Below are positions 37,136 to 46,731 of a DNA stretch of 64,000 nt, one piece after another. The first letter of the stretch is position 1; each line of letters starts with the position of its first letter. Both the position numbers and the translations under genes were made by a program. The notes under the pieces were generated by a model. That model did not search any database. It was given only the letters and a program-made list of their open reading frames with translations, and was not told where the DNA came from. This DNA is from Mycolicibacterium fortuitum subsp. fortuitum. GTDB taxonomy: Bacteria > Actinomycetota > Actinomycetes > Mycobacteriales > Mycobacteriaceae. The stretch covers positions 5,394,001-5,458,000 of the forward strand of contig NZ_AP025518.1 of assembly GCF_022179545.1 (NCBI RefSeq), in the 5' to 3' direction.

Positions 37136-38401
37136 TCAGACGCTGGCTTTATCGGCGCCGGGCTTCTTCTCGGCAGAGGGCTTGGCGCCCTCGCGCACGT
37201 CGGCGGGCACCACCGAGTTGGTGGAGTGGTCCCAATCGGCGTTGACGTTGCTGTGGTCGACCTTCTGCTGCTGGGCGCGCCACCACATGTATCCGGACAG
37301 GGCGACCAGGACCAGGAAGATGAGGCCGTCGCCGGCGAGCGCCGAGGACGTCAGGGACTCGACGCCGTGAGACAGCCAGAAGGCCAGCGCGCCGACGATG
37401 CCGGCGGCGGGCAGGGTCACCAGCCAGGCCACGGCCATGCGGCCGGCCACCGCCCAGCGCACCTCAGCACCGGGCTTGCCGACGCCGCTGCCCAGGATCG
37501 AACCGGTTGCCACGTGGGTGGTCGACAGCGCCATACCGGCGGCGCTGGAGCTCAGGATGATCGCGGCCGAAGATGCCTCGGCGGCCAGGCCCTGCGGGGA
37601 CTCGATCTCGACCAGACCCTTGCCCAGGGTGCGGATGACGCGCCAACCGCCGATGTAGGTGCCAAGGCCGATGGCCAGCGCGCAGGACGCGATGATCCAG
37701 AACGGCAGTCCGTCGTTCTTCACGTCACCGCCGAGGTGACCGGTGGTGATGAGCGCGAGCGCGATGACGCCCATGGTCTTCTGCGCGTCGTTGGTGCCGT
37801 GCGAGAGCGCGACCAGCGATGCGGTGGCGATCTGTCCCCAGCGGAACCCGGCCTCGCGCCGCTTCTGCGCGACGTTGCGGGTGATGCGGTAGACCAGCCA
37901 GGTGCCGCAGCCGGCCACCAGGCAGGCGATCACCGGGGCGGCCACTGCCGGGATCAATACCTTCTGGGTGACGCCGGACCAGTTCACGCCCGCCAATCCG
38001 ATCGCGGCGAGGCCCGCGCCGATCAGGCCGCCGAAGAGCGCATGCGAGGAACTCGACGGAATGCCGAACAGCCACGTCAGCAGGTTCCACAAGATGCCGC
38101 CGATCAGGCCGGCGAAGATGATGGTCAGCCCTGTCGAGGCGTCGATCGAAGGAATGAGGGCTCCGGACTTGGAGTCCTGAATCTTCAGCACCGAGCTCGT
38201 GACGGTGATGGCGACCTCCACCGAGAGGAACGCGCCGACGAGGTTCAGCACGCCCGCCAGCAGCACCGCCGTCTTCGGCTTGAGAGCGCGAGTGGCGATC
38301 GAGGTGGCCATGGCGTTGCCGGTGTCGTGAAAGCCATTTGTGAAGTCAAAAGCCAGGGCTGTTGCTACCAACAGCACCAGGACGATCAGCTCAGCGCTCA
38401 T
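37136..38401 (-). CDS. pitA: Low-affinity inorganic phosphate transporter
   Basis: 421 aa from ATG 38401 (MSAELIVLVLLVATALAFDF); a 30-residue upstream extension lacks homology. Pit family with the duplicated signature: DFTNGFHDTGNAMATSIATR near the N-terminus and LVALSHGTNDAQKTMGVIAL in the middle. About ten membrane helices; the C-terminus is charged and cytoplasmic. Proton- or sodium-coupled phosphate uptake. It is the first gene of a unit with the Rv0544c-like and DUF3349 genes; a Pho-box-like repeat lies upstream. Confidence 0.93.
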   Translation of the reverse strand: MSAELIVLVLLVATALAFDFTNGFHDTGNAMATSIATRALKPKTAVLLAGVLNLVGAFLSVEVAITVTSSVLKIQDSKSGALIPSIDASTGLTIIFAGLIGGILWNLLTWLFGIPSSSSHALFGGLIGAGLAAIGLAGVNWSGVTQKVLIPAVAAPVIACLVAGCGTWLVYRITRNVAQKRREAGFRWGQIATASLVALSHGTNDAQKTMGVIALALITTGHLGGDVKNDGLPFWIIASCALAIGLGTYIGGWRVIRTLGKGLVEIESPQGLAAEASSAAIILSSSAAGMALSTTHVATGSILGSGVGKPGAEVRWAVAGRMAVAWLVTLPAAGIVGALAFWLSHGVESLTSSALAGDGLIFLVLVALSGYMWWRAQQQKVDHSNVNADWDHSTNSVVPADVREGAKPSAEKKPGADKASV

Positions 38402-38485
38402 GGCGGTAATTCTGTAGGACCACTGGCAATTTTGACCAGCCGGAAACACCTCGCTGAGCTGGGAATTCGGATACGCTCCGAATGA

Positions 38486-38501
38486 GTTCACCGAGTGTTC
38501 A
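38486..38501. promoter_or_regulatory. GTTCA direct repeat, Pho-box-like (candidate RegX3 site)
   Basis: GTTCA occurs at 38486-38490 and again at 38497-38501, an 11-bp spacing like the GTTCACC direct repeats bound by PhoB-type regulators in actinobacteria. It is about 90 bp upstream of the pitA start, between divergent pitA and DUF3349 genes. Only two units are present, so the call is tentative. Confidence 0.35.
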
Positions 38502-38666
38502 TCTGTCTACCCCGGATTGTTCGCCGGGGCGGTTTGCCGATCCCCGAGCGGGCTATAAGTTCACTGCGAGCCAGAGTCGGCGGACAGCACTACCATCAAG
38601 GCGGTCCTCCGGCTCCAACTCGTATGTCCGGAGAAACCTCGCTCGGGTGCATCAGGAGTAGGCACA

Positions 38667-39029
38667 GTGAACGCTTTTCTCGCGAAGATCGCGGCCTGGC
38701 TCAATGCCGGGTACCCCGAGGGGGTGCCCGGGCCAGACCGGGTGCCGCTGTTGGCGCTGCTGACCCGGCGCCTGACCAACGACGAAGTCAAGGCCGTAGC
38801 ACGGGATCTCATCGATCGCGGTGATTTCGATCACATCGACATCGGGGTACTGATCACCCAGATCACCGATGAGCTGCCCCGCGCCGAGGACGTCGAGCGC
38901 GTACGGGAACGACTGGCCGCCAAGGGATGGCCGTTGGATGATCCGCGCGACGCCGAGGACGCCCTCGACACCGACGACACCGGGCGCCACAACGGGGACG
39001 ACCCGAAAGAGCCGGGGGGCCCGGCATAG
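38667..39029 (+). CDS. DUF3349 protein (Rv0543c-like)
   Basis: 120 aa. Same domain as the gene at 36496: FLAKIAAWLNAGYPEGVPGPD, LALLTRRLTNDEVK and RERLAAKGWPLD, plus an acidic tail rich in Asp (about 95-120). It is immediately upstream of menE; its TAG (39027-39029) lies inside the region of conserved MenE frame, suggesting an overlap of the two genes. Same arrangement as Rv0543c-menE in M. tuberculosis. Confidence 0.83.
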   Translation: MNAFLAKIAAWLNAGYPEGVPGPDRVPLLALLTRRLTNDEVKAVARDLIDRGDFDHIDIGVLITQITDELPRAEDVERVRERLAAKGWPLDDPRDAEDALDTDDTGRHNGDDPKEPGGPA

Positions 39030-39124
39030 CCGTCCTTCGCCCCGTCGCCGTCGGATCCACGGCGCACGAACTGCCTGCGGCACTCGACGAGGTCCTCACC
39101 GGACGCGGCTCGGCGATCCTGCCG

Positions 39125-40165
39125 GTGCCCGCCGACGATGCCCGCCAGAGCGCTTTGCTGACAACCACTTTGCGTGCCGGGCAGGCCATCGACGACGACG
39201 TCGCCGTGGTGGTCTCGACGTCCGGCACCACCGGTACTCCCAAAGGCGCGCTGCTGACCGCCGATGCGCTGCGCGCCAGCGCGACGGCCACCCACGCCCG
39301 GCTGGGCGGTGACGGGAGGTGGCTGCTCGCGCTGCCCGCCTATCACATTGCCGGTCTTCAGGTTCTGGTACGCAGCACGCTGGCCGGCACCACTCCCGTC
39401 ACCGTGCCGGCATCCTTCGATCCGCGTGAATTGCCTTCCGCGGTGGCCGCTCTGGGCAGCGGACGGCGCTATGCCTCGCTCGTGGCGGTCCAGTTGGACA
39501 AGTGTTTGCAGGCCCCGGCCGCCGCGGAGGCACTGGCAGATCTCGACGCCGTGCTGATCGGGGGCGGGCCGATGCCGGCTGGGATGAGCGAACGCGCAGA
39601 AGCCGCCGGGGTGACCGTCGTGCGCACCTATGGGATGAGCGAGACCGCGGGCGGCTGCGTGTACGACGGCGTGCCACTCGACGGCGTGGAGGTGCGTATC
39701 GACAACTCGCGCGTCCTGCTCGGCGGGGCCACCGTGGCCAAGGGCTATCGCAACCCGGTCAGTCCTGACCCGTTTGCCGAACCAGGCTGGTTCCGCACCG
39801 ACGACCTTGGCGCCGTGGACGATTCAGGCGTGCTTCGGGTTTTGGGACGGGTCGACGACGCGGTCAGCACCGGCGGGCTGACGGTGTTGCCGCAGCTGGT
39901 CGAGGCGGCACTTGCCGACCATCCCGCGATCGCGGACTGCGCCGTGTTCGGGGTCCCCGACGAGCGGCTCGGCCAGCGGGTGGTGGCCGCGCTGGTCCTG
40001 AAACCCGGCACATCGGCACCCGACGTGGCCGAGCTGCGCGCCCATGTGGCGCGGACCCACGACGCGACCGCAGCGCCGCGCGAGGTGCACATCGTCGACG
40101 AGTTGCCCCGCCGCGGCATCGGCAAGCTGGACCGGCGTGCGCTGGCCGCCCGGTACAAGGGCTGA
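39125..40165 (+). CDS. menE: o-Succinylbenzoate-CoA ligase
   Basis: 346 aa from GTG 39125, the first recognised start codon. ANL enzyme, shorter than FadDs as usual for mycobacterial MenE: VVVSTSGTTGTPKGALLT, LALPAYHIAGLQVLV, VVRTYGMSETAGGCVYDGVP, WFRTDDLGAVDDSGV, C-terminal RGIGKLDRRAL. The MenE-like frame continues upstream without a stop back to about 38943 and reads LRPVAVGSTAHELPAALDEV before 39125, but with no ATG, GTG or TTG; the true start is therefore unclear. Confidence 0.9.
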   Translation: MPADDARQSALLTTTLRAGQAIDDDVAVVVSTSGTTGTPKGALLTADALRASATATHARLGGDGRWLLALPAYHIAGLQVLVRSTLAGTTPVTVPASFDPRELPSAVAALGSGRRYASLVAVQLDKCLQAPAAAEALADLDAVLIGGGPMPAGMSERAEAAGVTVVRTYGMSETAGGCVYDGVPLDGVEVRIDNSRVLLGGATVAKGYRNPVSPDPFAEPGWFRTDDLGAVDDSGVLRVLGRVDDAVSTGGLTVLPQLVEAALADHPAIADCAVFGVPDERLGQRVVAALVLKPGTSAPDVAELRAHVARTHDATAAPREVHIVDELPRRGIGKLDRRALAARYKG

Positions 40166-40222
40166 GCCGGGCCCCGTTCCCCGTCCAGACAATTCACTTG
40201 TCGGCTTCGGCATGATGGAGAC

Positions 40223-40837
40223 ATGCGCCGAGAAGTGACCTCCGCAGACGAGCTGCGTGCCATCGTCGGAGAACCCACCGCAGCCGTCGCCAAGAAGGTG
40301 ACCGACCGCCTCTCGCCGGCGCAGCAGGGCTGGCTCAAGCAGTCACCGCTGGGCTTTGTGGCGACCACCGACGCCCACGGCCGCGTCGACGTCTCCCCCA
40401 AAGGTGACCCGCCGGGTTTCGTCCAGATCATCGACGACACCACGATCGCCATCCCGGAGCGGCCGGGCAACCGGCGCGTCGACGGCTTCCTCAATGTGCT
40501 GCAGCGCCCGCACGTGGGCACGGTGTTCGTCATCCCCGGTCGCGGTGACACGCTGCGGATCAACGGCACCGCCCGGATCCTCTCGGACGCCGACTATTTC
40601 GAAGCCATGGTGGTGGACGGCAAACGGCCCATCCTGGCCTTGGAAATCGCCATCGAAGAGGTGTTCTTCCACTGCCCCAAGGCGTTCCTGCGCTCGGACG
40701 CGTGGAAACCCGAGAGCTGGAATCCGACGGCGGTGCCCTCTGTGGCGCAGATGGCCAAGGCTTTCAAACCCGATCAGAGCCAGGCCGAGCTCGACGCGTA
40801 TTACAGCGAAGACAATCTGCGCAAGCTTCTCTACTGA
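40223..40837 (+). CDS. Pyridoxamine 5'-phosphate oxidase-type protein
   Basis: 204 aa. Family with RLSPAQQGWLKQSPLGFVAT, DVSPKGDPPGFVQIIDDTTI and DGFLNVLQRPHVGTVFVIPG; C-terminal region (about 150-204) with FHCPKAFLRSDAWKPESW, as in the MSMEG_1024-like PPOX group. FMN or F420 binding likely; function unknown. Its end overlaps the convergent GNAT gene by 7 bp. Confidence 0.8.
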   Translation: MRREVTSADELRAIVGEPTAAVAKKVTDRLSPAQQGWLKQSPLGFVATTDAHGRVDVSPKGDPPGFVQIIDDTTIAIPERPGNRRVDGFLNVLQRPHVGTVFVIPGRGDTLRINGTARILSDADYFEAMVVDGKRPILALEIAIEEVFFHCPKAFLRSDAWKPESWNPTAVPSVAQMAKAFKPDQSQAELDAYYSEDNLRKLLY

Positions 40838-41691
40838 ACCGCCGCGGCCGGTTTCACCAGGATCGCCCGGGTGTAGAGCAGCTGGAAACCGCGGCGCTGC
40901 ACGTTGTGCTGCGATTTGGAGCCGGGTGCCGTTGTCACCACTGCGATCTCACAACCGGCGTCGGCGGCTTCACGCAGCCGCGCCGCCAACAGCGCAGCCT
41001 GGACCCCGCGACGCCGGTAGGCTGGTGCCGTCGCGGCGCCGGCCAGCTGGGCGATCCCGTCGGTCAGCCGCATCATCGCGCCTCCGGCAACGACTCCGTC
41101 GCACAGCGCGACATATGGTGTCGCCCCGGCCTTTTCCATATCGCGTTCGGCCCGCTCGATGATGTCGGCGGGAAACTGCTCGTGGCTGACCGGCCCCTCC
41201 CCGTCGGGATGGGCGAAGCCCTCCACCACGACGTTCACCCAGATGGTGAGATCGTCGGCCCGACGCACGTCCACCTCCGTCACCGGCGGCGTCTCGGCTC
41301 CGAGCCGGCGACCGAGGACGTTCTCGAACTCGAGGAGGCGATAGCCGCGGCCCGACAACAGCGCGACGACCTCGGGATCTGCCAAATTGGACAGCTCCAC
41401 CCGGGTTTCCGCACCCCTGGCAGCGAACGCCCGCTCGACCTCGCCCAGCACCGCCTCGTCCGGAACGCCGTCGAACCCGAGGCCGACCACCTTGTTCATC
41501 GGTGAATCCGCCTCGGCGAAACAGGCGAACCCGCCGGCCAGCGGCAATGCCAATCCGTCGGCGCCACGGCCGTGAGCGGCCCTGGTGGCCGCGACGATCA
41601 GGTCTGCCTCCGCCTTCTCGATACGCCGGGCCAGCTCGACACCACAGAACAACTGACCTTCACGCACGTCTGCATCACCATTGATCGCCAC
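40831..41691 (-). CDS. GNAT family N-acetyltransferase, probably two-domain
   Basis: 286 aa from GTG 41691 (VAINGDADVREGQLF); upstream residues show no GNAT pattern. The N-terminal half (about 1-140) resembles a degenerate GNAT domain; the C-terminal half carries the acetyl-CoA motif QLAGAATAPAYRRRGVQAAL and VTTAPGSKSQHNVQRRGFQ. Substrate unknown. It lies 41 bp downstream of the tetR gene, in the same direction, and could be cotranscribed with it. Confidence 0.78.
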   Translation of the reverse strand: MAINGDADVREGQLFCGVELARRIEKAEADLIVAATRAAHGRGADGLALPLAGGFACFAEADSPMNKVVGLGFDGVPDEAVLGEVERAFAARGAETRVELSNLADPEVVALLSGRGYRLLEFENVLGRRLGAETPPVTEVDVRRADDLTIWVNVVVEGFAHPDGEGPVSHEQFPADIIERAERDMEKAGATPYVALCDGVVAGGAMMRLTDGIAQLAGAATAPAYRRRGVQAALLAARLREAADAGCEIAVVTTAPGSKSQHNVQRRGFQLLYTRAILVKPAAAVQ

Positions 41692-41731
41692 GTGGATATT
41701 GTGCCCACACAAGCATTTCCGAAACGTCAGA

Positions 41732-42394
41732 TCACCGAGGCGGCCCGGCCGGCTCCCAGCACTGCATCGCGATGTCGAGCGCTTCACTGTCGAGCGCTTT
41801 CACCGGAATCGGGGACTGATCAGCGTGGTACCGCATGCCCTCCAGCAGGATCGCCACGTATCGGCGCCACAGTTCAGAGTCGACGTGGCCGGCGAATTCG
41901 CTGACCGTCCCGGCCAGAAGCCCGAACAGCGGCATGTCTGTCGATGACACCTCTGGACGTAGATACCCGTCGCCCTGGGCCCGCTCGACCAGCTTGGTCA
42001 AGACCGGGACTAGGCGCTCCTGGCAGGCCTTGACCCGGTCGCACCCGTAGGACTTGCTGAACGCGATTTCCCGCAATCCACGGTCAGTCGCGGTGATCTC
42101 GCACATCTTCTCGACGTACCACGCGAATCCCTGCCATGAATCTTCTTGTTCCAAAGCTGATTCAGCCAGCGCGGTGAGCTGCTCCATACCATCCACGAAG
42201 ATGGCCGCGATCAGCTCTTCCTTCGTGGCGAAACGGCGGTACACCGTGCCCACCCCGACATTGGCATAGCGCGCAACATCATTGAGCGTCGCCTCAAGAC
42301 CTTTCTCGGCAAACAGCTCCCTCGCAGCGTCGAGCACCCGCTGACGGTTGCGCTCTGCGTCCTTGCGCAGCGCGGGTCTTGTCTCCTCGGTCAT
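41732..42394 (-). CDS. TetR-family repressor of the MmpS/MmpL module
   Basis: 220 aa. N-terminal HTH: RVLDAARELFAEKGLEATLN, ANVGVGTVYRRFATKEEL, then a helical ligand-binding domain. Divergent from mmpS across 190 bp that hold a 27-bp palindrome. The arrangement parallels Rv0452 beside mmpS4/mmpL4. It probably represses both directions until an effector, perhaps an exported substrate or drug, binds. Confidence 0.88.
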   Translation of the reverse strand: MTEETRPALRKDAERNRQRVLDAARELFAEKGLEATLNDVARYANVGVGTVYRRFATKEELIAAIFVDGMEQLTALAESALEQEDSWQGFAWYVEKMCEITATDRGLREIAFSKSYGCDRVKACQERLVPVLTKLVERAQGDGYLRPEVSSTDMPLFGLLAGTVSEFAGHVDSELWRRYVAILLEGMRYHADQSPIPVKALDSEALDIAMQCWEPAGPPR

Positions 42395-42421
42395 ATCTCT
42401 CAGTCCAAAGTGAGCGGCGTC

Positions 42422-42448
42422 ATAAGTGGATTGATCCTATCCACTTAT
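42422..42448. promoter_or_regulatory. 27-bp palindromic TetR operator
   Basis: ATAAGTGGAT (42422-42431) and its exact reverse complement ATCCACTTAT (42439-42448) flank TGATCCT. It is 28 bp from the tetR start and about 136 bp from mmpS, in the only intergenic space of the module, and is AT-richer than its surroundings. Confidence 0.75.
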
Positions 42449-42584
42449 TCCGATAACTTTACCCCTCGAAGTGCGTAGGCCGCCTAATAGCAGGTTGTCG
42501 CGATCGCATCGAAACGTCGGGAGGCCCACCAGTGACACCTGTCCTCGATATGCCCGCCGTGGACGTCCCCTCGGGGCAGCCAAA

Positions 42585-43010
42585 ATGCTGAAGGCCATCC
42601 GCCGAATATGGCTCCCGGTACTGATCGTCATCGCCATGGGGGCCGGCGTTCTGATCGTGATGAACGTGCGCAAGGTCTTCGGCGCACACCCCGTGATCAT
42701 CACCGAAACCACGTCGGACAACGCCGAGGACTTCAACCCCAAGTTCGTGAAGTACGAAATCTTCGGTAACGGCGGCACTGCCGTCATCAACTACATGGAT
42801 CTCGAAGGCAAACCCCAGCGCACCGGAACTGTGCCGCTGCCATGGACTTTGACGCTGCAGACCACTTTGCCGTCAGTGCAGCCCAACATCATGGCCCAGG
42901 GCGACGGGGACAGCATCAGTTGCCGAGTCACTGTCGATGACGAGGTCAAAGAAGAGAGAACGGCTACTGGATTGAACGCACAGACCTTCTGCTTTGTGAA
43001 GGCAGCATGA
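42585..43010 (+). CDS. mmpS: MmpS family membrane protein
   Basis: 141 aa from ATG 42585 ([20 protein letters not shown]). One N-terminal helix anchors a periplasmic beta-sandwich with [51 protein letters not shown] and a conserved Cys pair ([20 protein letters not shown]). MmpS proteins assist MmpL transporters. The stop overlaps the mmpL start (ATGA), so the two are coupled. Confidence 0.93.
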   Translation: MLKAIRRIWLPVLIVIAMGAGVLIVMNVRKVFGAHPVIITETTSDNAEDFNPKFVKYEIFGNGGTAVINYMDLEGKPQRTGTVPLPWTLTLQTTLPSVQPNIMAQGDGDSISCRVTVDDEVKEERTATGLNAQTFCFVKAA

Positions 43011-45910
43011 GCGCGCCCACGGACGACACCCCGACCGACGCCATCCCGACCGGGCGCCACGCCGCCCCGCCACGACCACTGATCCCGCGATTCATCCGGG
43101 CGTTCGCCCTGCCGATCATGCTGATCTGGATCGTCATCGTCGCGCTGCTCAACACCGTCGTCCCGCAACTCGAGGTCGTCGGAAAGATGCGCGCGGTGTC
43201 GATGAGTCCCAACGACGCGCCGTCGATGATCGCCATCAAAGAGGTCGGCAAGAAGTTCCAGGAATACGACACCAGCAGCTCGGTGATGGTCGTGCTCGAA
43301 GGCGAAAAGCCGCTGGGCCTGGAAGCGCACATGTTCTACGACCAGATGGTCCGTGACCTGCGCGCTGACACCACCCATGTGCAGCACGTACAGGACTTCT
43401 GGGGCGACACGCTGACCGCCAAGGGCGCCCAGAGCCGTGACGGCAAGGCCGCCTACGTGCAGGTCTACATCGCCGGTGACCAGGGCGAGACGCTGGCCAA
43501 CGAGTCAGTCGAGGCGGTGCGGCGCATCGCCACCGAAAGCCCGGCCCCCGATGGCGTGAAGGCGTACGTCACCGGATCGGCGGCCTCCAGCACCGACCAG
43601 AACATCGTCGGCGACGAGAGCATGGAGCTGATCGAGCTCGTCACCTTCGGCGTCATCGCGGTGATGCTGCTCGGCGTCTACCGGTCGATCATCACCACCC
43701 TGATCGTGCTGCTGATGGTCGTGCTCGAACTGTCCGGCGCCCGTGGCCTCGTCGCGCTGCTGGGCTACCACAACTTCTTCGGTCTCACGACATTCGCGAC
43801 CAACATGCTGGTGACCTTGGCCATCGCCGCGGCCACCGACTACGCGATCTTCCTGATCGGCCGATATCAGGAAGCACGAAGAACCGGCGAGGACAAAGAA
43901 GCGGCCTACTACGACATGTTCCACGGCACGGCCCATGTCGTGCTCGCATCGGGCCTGACCATCGCCGGTGCGACGTTCTGCCTGCACTTCACCCGCCTGC
44001 CGTACTTCCAGACCATGGGCATTCCCCTGGCGATCGGAATGACGATGGTCGTCGCCATGGCACTGACCCTCGGGCCGGCCGTCATCTCGGTGGCCAGCCG
44101 GTTCGGCAAGACCCTTGAGCCCAAGCGGCATTCGAAGTCCCGCGGATGGCACCGGGTCGGTACCGCGACCGTCCGTTGGCCGGGCGCGATCCTGGTGTGC
44201 GCCATCGTGGCGGCGTTGGTCGGTCTGCTCGCCCTGCCCGGCTACCACACCACCTACAACGACCGCATCTTCCTGCCCAAGGACGTCGGGACGAACATCG
44301 GATACGACGCCGCGTTCCGGCACTTCTCGCAGGCCAAGATGAACCCGGACCTGATGATGATCGAGTCCGACCGTGATCTGCGGAACCCGGCGGATTTCCT
44401 GGTGATCGACAAGATCGCCAAGGCACTCAAGAACGTTCACGGTATCGCCCAGGTGCAGACCATCACCCGTCCCGACGGTGATCCGATCAAGCACTCGACG
44501 ATCCCGTACACGCTGGGCCAGAGCGGCACGACCCAGCTGATGAACAACGACTACCTGCAGAACAATCTGGACAACATCCTCAAGCAGGCCAACGATCTGC
44601 AAACCAGCATCGACTCGATGACCGAGATGATGAACATCCAGACCGAACTGGCCGCGGTGTCGCAGCGGATGGCCGACAAGATGAAGACCACGTCCGGCGA
44701 CATGTCCGAAGTACGCGACCACCTCGCCGATTTCGACGATTTCTTCCGGCCGATCCGCAACTACTTCTACTGGGAACCACACTGCTTCGACATCCCGGTC
44801 TGCTGGTCGATGCGGTCGATCTTCGAAAGCCTCGACGGCATCAACACGATGTCCGACGACTTCCAGGACCTGGTCCCCGAGATGCAGCGCATGGCCGACC
44901 TGATGCCGCGGATGGTCGCTGTGTTGCCCGCGCAGATCCAGACCATGAAGAACCAGAAGCAGATCCTGCTGAACCAGTATCAGGTGCAGAAGGCCCAACA
45001 GGACCAGACGATGGCGATGCAGAACACCGCCACCGCCATGAGCGAAGCGTTCGATACGGCCAAGAACGACGATTCGTTCTACCTGCCACCGGAGGCCTTC
45101 GGAACCGACGACTTCCAGCGGGGCCTCAAGCTGTTCATGTCGCCTGACGGACATGCGGTGCGGTTCACCATCATTCACCAGGGTGATCCGCTGACGCCGG
45201 AAGGCACCGCCCGCATCGCCCCGCTCAAGGTCGCGGCGACCGACGCGATCAAGGGCACACCGCTGGAGGGATCCAAGATCTACCTCGGCGGCAGCTCGGC
45301 GACGTACGCCGACATGCAGCAAGGCGCCGACTACGACCTGATCATCGTCGGTGCGGCAGCACTGATCCTGATCTTCATCATCATGCTGGTGCTCACCCGG
45401 GCCGTGGTGGCCTCAGCGGTGATCGTCGGCACGGTGGTGCTGAGTCTGGCTTCCGCGTTCGGACTTTCGGTCCTGCTGTGGCAGCACATCGTGGGAATCC
45501 CATTGCACTGGATGGTGATGCCGATGTCGATCATCGTCCTGCTGGCAGTAGGTGCGGACTACAACCTGCTGCTGGTCTCACGAATAAAGGAGGAGATCCA
45601 CGCCGGGCTCAAGACCGGGATCATCCGGGCCATGGTCGGCACCGGCGCCGTGGTCACCTCGGCAGGTTTGGTGTTCGCCTTCACCATGGGATCGATGGCA
45701 GTCAGCAGTTTGATCGTTATCGGTCAGGTCGGAACGACGATCGGCCTAGGCTTGTTGTTCGACACCCTCGTGGTTCGGTCGCTGATGACGCCGTCCATCG
45801 CCACGCTTCTCGGGCGGTGGTTCTGGTGGCCACAGCGGGTGCGCCAACGTCCGGTGCCGCAACCTTGGCCGAAGCCCGTTCAACGCGACCCCGAGGAGGC
45901 CCTGGCCTGA
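43007..45910 (+). CDS. mmpL: MmpL family RND transporter, MmpL4/5 type
   Basis: 967 aa. Two repeats of a helix plus periplasmic domain plus helix bundle. Proton-relay Asp-Tyr pairs: [17 protein letters not shown] in the first bundle and [17 protein letters not shown] in the second. The second periplasmic domain holds a long helical hairpin (about 495-690, rich in Gln/Met, such as [20 protein letters not shown]), as in MmpL4/MmpL5. A Trp/Pro/Arg-rich tail ends the protein. The MmpL4/5 type and its operon partners suggest siderophore or lipid/drug export. Confidence 0.93.
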   Translation: MSAPTDDTPTDAIPTGRHAAPPRPLIPRFIRAFALPIMLIWIVIVALLNTVVPQLEVVGKMRAVSMSPNDAPSMIAIKEVGKKFQEYDTSSSVMVVLEGEKPLGLEAHMFYDQMVRDLRADTTHVQHVQDFWGDTLTAKGAQSRDGKAAYVQVYIAGDQGETLANESVEAVRRIATESPAPDGVKAYVTGSAASSTDQNIVGDESMELIELVTFGVIAVMLLGVYRSIITTLIVLLMVVLELSGARGLVALLGYHNFFGLTTFATNMLVTLAIAAATDYAIFLIGRYQEARRTGEDKEAAYYDMFHGTAHVVLASGLTIAGATFCLHFTRLPYFQTMGIPLAIGMTMVVAMALTLGPAVISVASRFGKTLEPKRHSKSRGWHRVGTATVRWPGAILVCAIVAALVGLLALPGYHTTYNDRIFLPKDVGTNIGYDAAFRHFSQAKMNPDLMMIESDRDLRNPADFLVIDKIAKALKNVHGIAQVQTITRPDGDPIKHSTIPYTLGQSGTTQLMNNDYLQNNLDNILKQANDLQTSIDSMTEMMNIQTELAAVSQRMADKMKTTSGDMSEVRDHLADFDDFFRPIRNYFYWEPHCFDIPVCWSMRSIFESLDGINTMSDDFQDLVPEMQRMADLMPRMVAVLPAQIQTMKNQKQILLNQYQVQKAQQDQTMAMQNTATAMSEAFDTAKNDDSFYLPPEAFGTDDFQRGLKLFMSPDGHAVRFTIIHQGDPLTPEGTARIAPLKVAATDAIKGTPLEGSKIYLGGSSATYADMQQGADYDLIIVGAAALILIFIIMLVLTRAVVASAVIVGTVVLSLASAFGLSVLLWQHIVGIPLHWMVMPMSIIVLLAVGADYNLLLVSRIKEEIHAGLKTGIIRAMVGTGAVVTSAGLVFAFTMGSMAVSSLIVIGQVGTTIGLGLLFDTLVVRSLMTPSIATLLGRWFWWPQRVRQRPVPQPWPKPVQRDPEEALA

Positions 45911-46239
45911 TGAAGCGCCTGGTCATTGCCCTGTCAATCTGTGCCGCAACCGGTCTGGCGGTCTCGGCCCCGGCCTACGCCGACCCAGATACCGATTTCG
46001 CCAATGAGCTGCACACCTTCGGTATCTACGGGCAGCGTGACTACAACGCCTGGATCGCCAAGATCATGTGCAAGCGGTTGCACAACGGCGTCGACCACAC
46101 CGCCCAGGACTCGGTGAAGTTCGTCAAGAACCAGCTGGCCAAGGACAGCACCGACGCCCAGTCCTGGCAGTTCACCGGCACCGCCATCAACTACTACTGC
46201 CCCGATCAGCGCTTCGTCTACGAACAGGCCGCGCACTAA
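45910..46239 (+). CDS. DUF732 secreted protein
   Basis: 109 aa; ATG 45910 overlaps the mmpL stop by one base (TGATG). Sec signal peptide ending ...APAYA (about residue 24), then a small helical DUF732 domain (DPDTDFANELHTFGIYG) with two Cys (IMCKRL, NYYCPDQR) likely disulfide-bonded. DUF732 proteins occur in mycobacterial envelopes; some are haemophore-like. Cotranscription with mmpL suggests a periplasmic adaptor, inferred from position. Confidence 0.83.
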   Translation: MKRLVIALSICAATGLAVSAPAYADPDTDFANELHTFGIYGQRDYNAWIAKIMCKRLHNGVDHTAQDSVKFVKNQLAKDSTDAQSWQFTGTAINYYCPDQRFVYEQAAH

Positions 46240-46256
46240 CCAACCGTGGGAGCACC

Positions 46257-46721
46257 ATGTCCAACCGCACCAGCGTCAAAAACCTGATCCGCACCGGCGT
46301 GGCCACCTGCGCGGTGGCCGCCAGCCTGGCCGGCGCCGGCATCGCAAGCGCCGACGCCACCGACGACTACCCGATCCCCAACCGGATCCTGCGCACCCCC
46401 TGCACCGCCGAACAGATCATGGCCGCCGCCCGCGACGTCGAACCCGTCTACTACGAGCGCTACATGATCGACTACAACAACAAGCCCGTCGCCGACCAGC
46501 AAGGCGCCCAGGACCGCATCCACTGGTTCTTCTCCATGGACTACGCCGGCCGCCGCCAATACTCCGAGAACATGGCCACCAACGCCTTCTTCGAGAACAT
46601 GTCCTGGCGCTGGCCGAACTGGGCCAAGCTGTTCTTCAACAACAAGGGCGTCGCCGCCAACACCACCGACGTCTGCCAGAACTACCCACCCAACGACATG
46701 TCCGTCTGGGACTGGCACTGA
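46257..46721 (+). CDS. Rv0455c-like periplasmic protein (DUF5078)
   Basis: 154 aa from ATG 46257. Signal peptide ends near GIASADA; the mature part matches recalled Rv0455c strongly: VYYERYMIDYNN, IHWFFSMDYAGRRQYSE, AKLFFNNKGVA, CQNYPPNDMSVWDWH, with two Cys (TPCTAEQ, TDVCQNY) for the fold-locking disulfide. Rv0455c is needed for siderophore secretion with MmpS4/L4 and MmpS5/L5 and is encoded near mmpS4/L4. Here the homologue is the last gene of an mmpS-mmpL operon, 17 nt after the DUF732 gene. Confidence 0.88.
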   Translation: MSNRTSVKNLIRTGVATCAVAASLAGAGIASADATDDYPIPNRILRTPCTAEQIMAAARDVEPVYYERYMIDYNNKPVADQQGAQDRIHWFFSMDYAGRRQYSENMATNAFFENMSWRWPNWAKLFFNNKGVAANTTDVCQNYPPNDMSVWDWH

Positions 46722-46731
46722 CGCGAGCGGC

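Noticed and set aside
38495-38824. Plus-strand open frame in the pitA-DUF3349 gap
   Set aside because: It runs into the DUF3349 gene in another frame, with Arg/Gly-rich composition and no ribosome site.
43505-45322. 605-codon open frame antisense to mmpL
   Set aside because: No domain seen; opposite to a clear MmpL with both transmembrane bundles.
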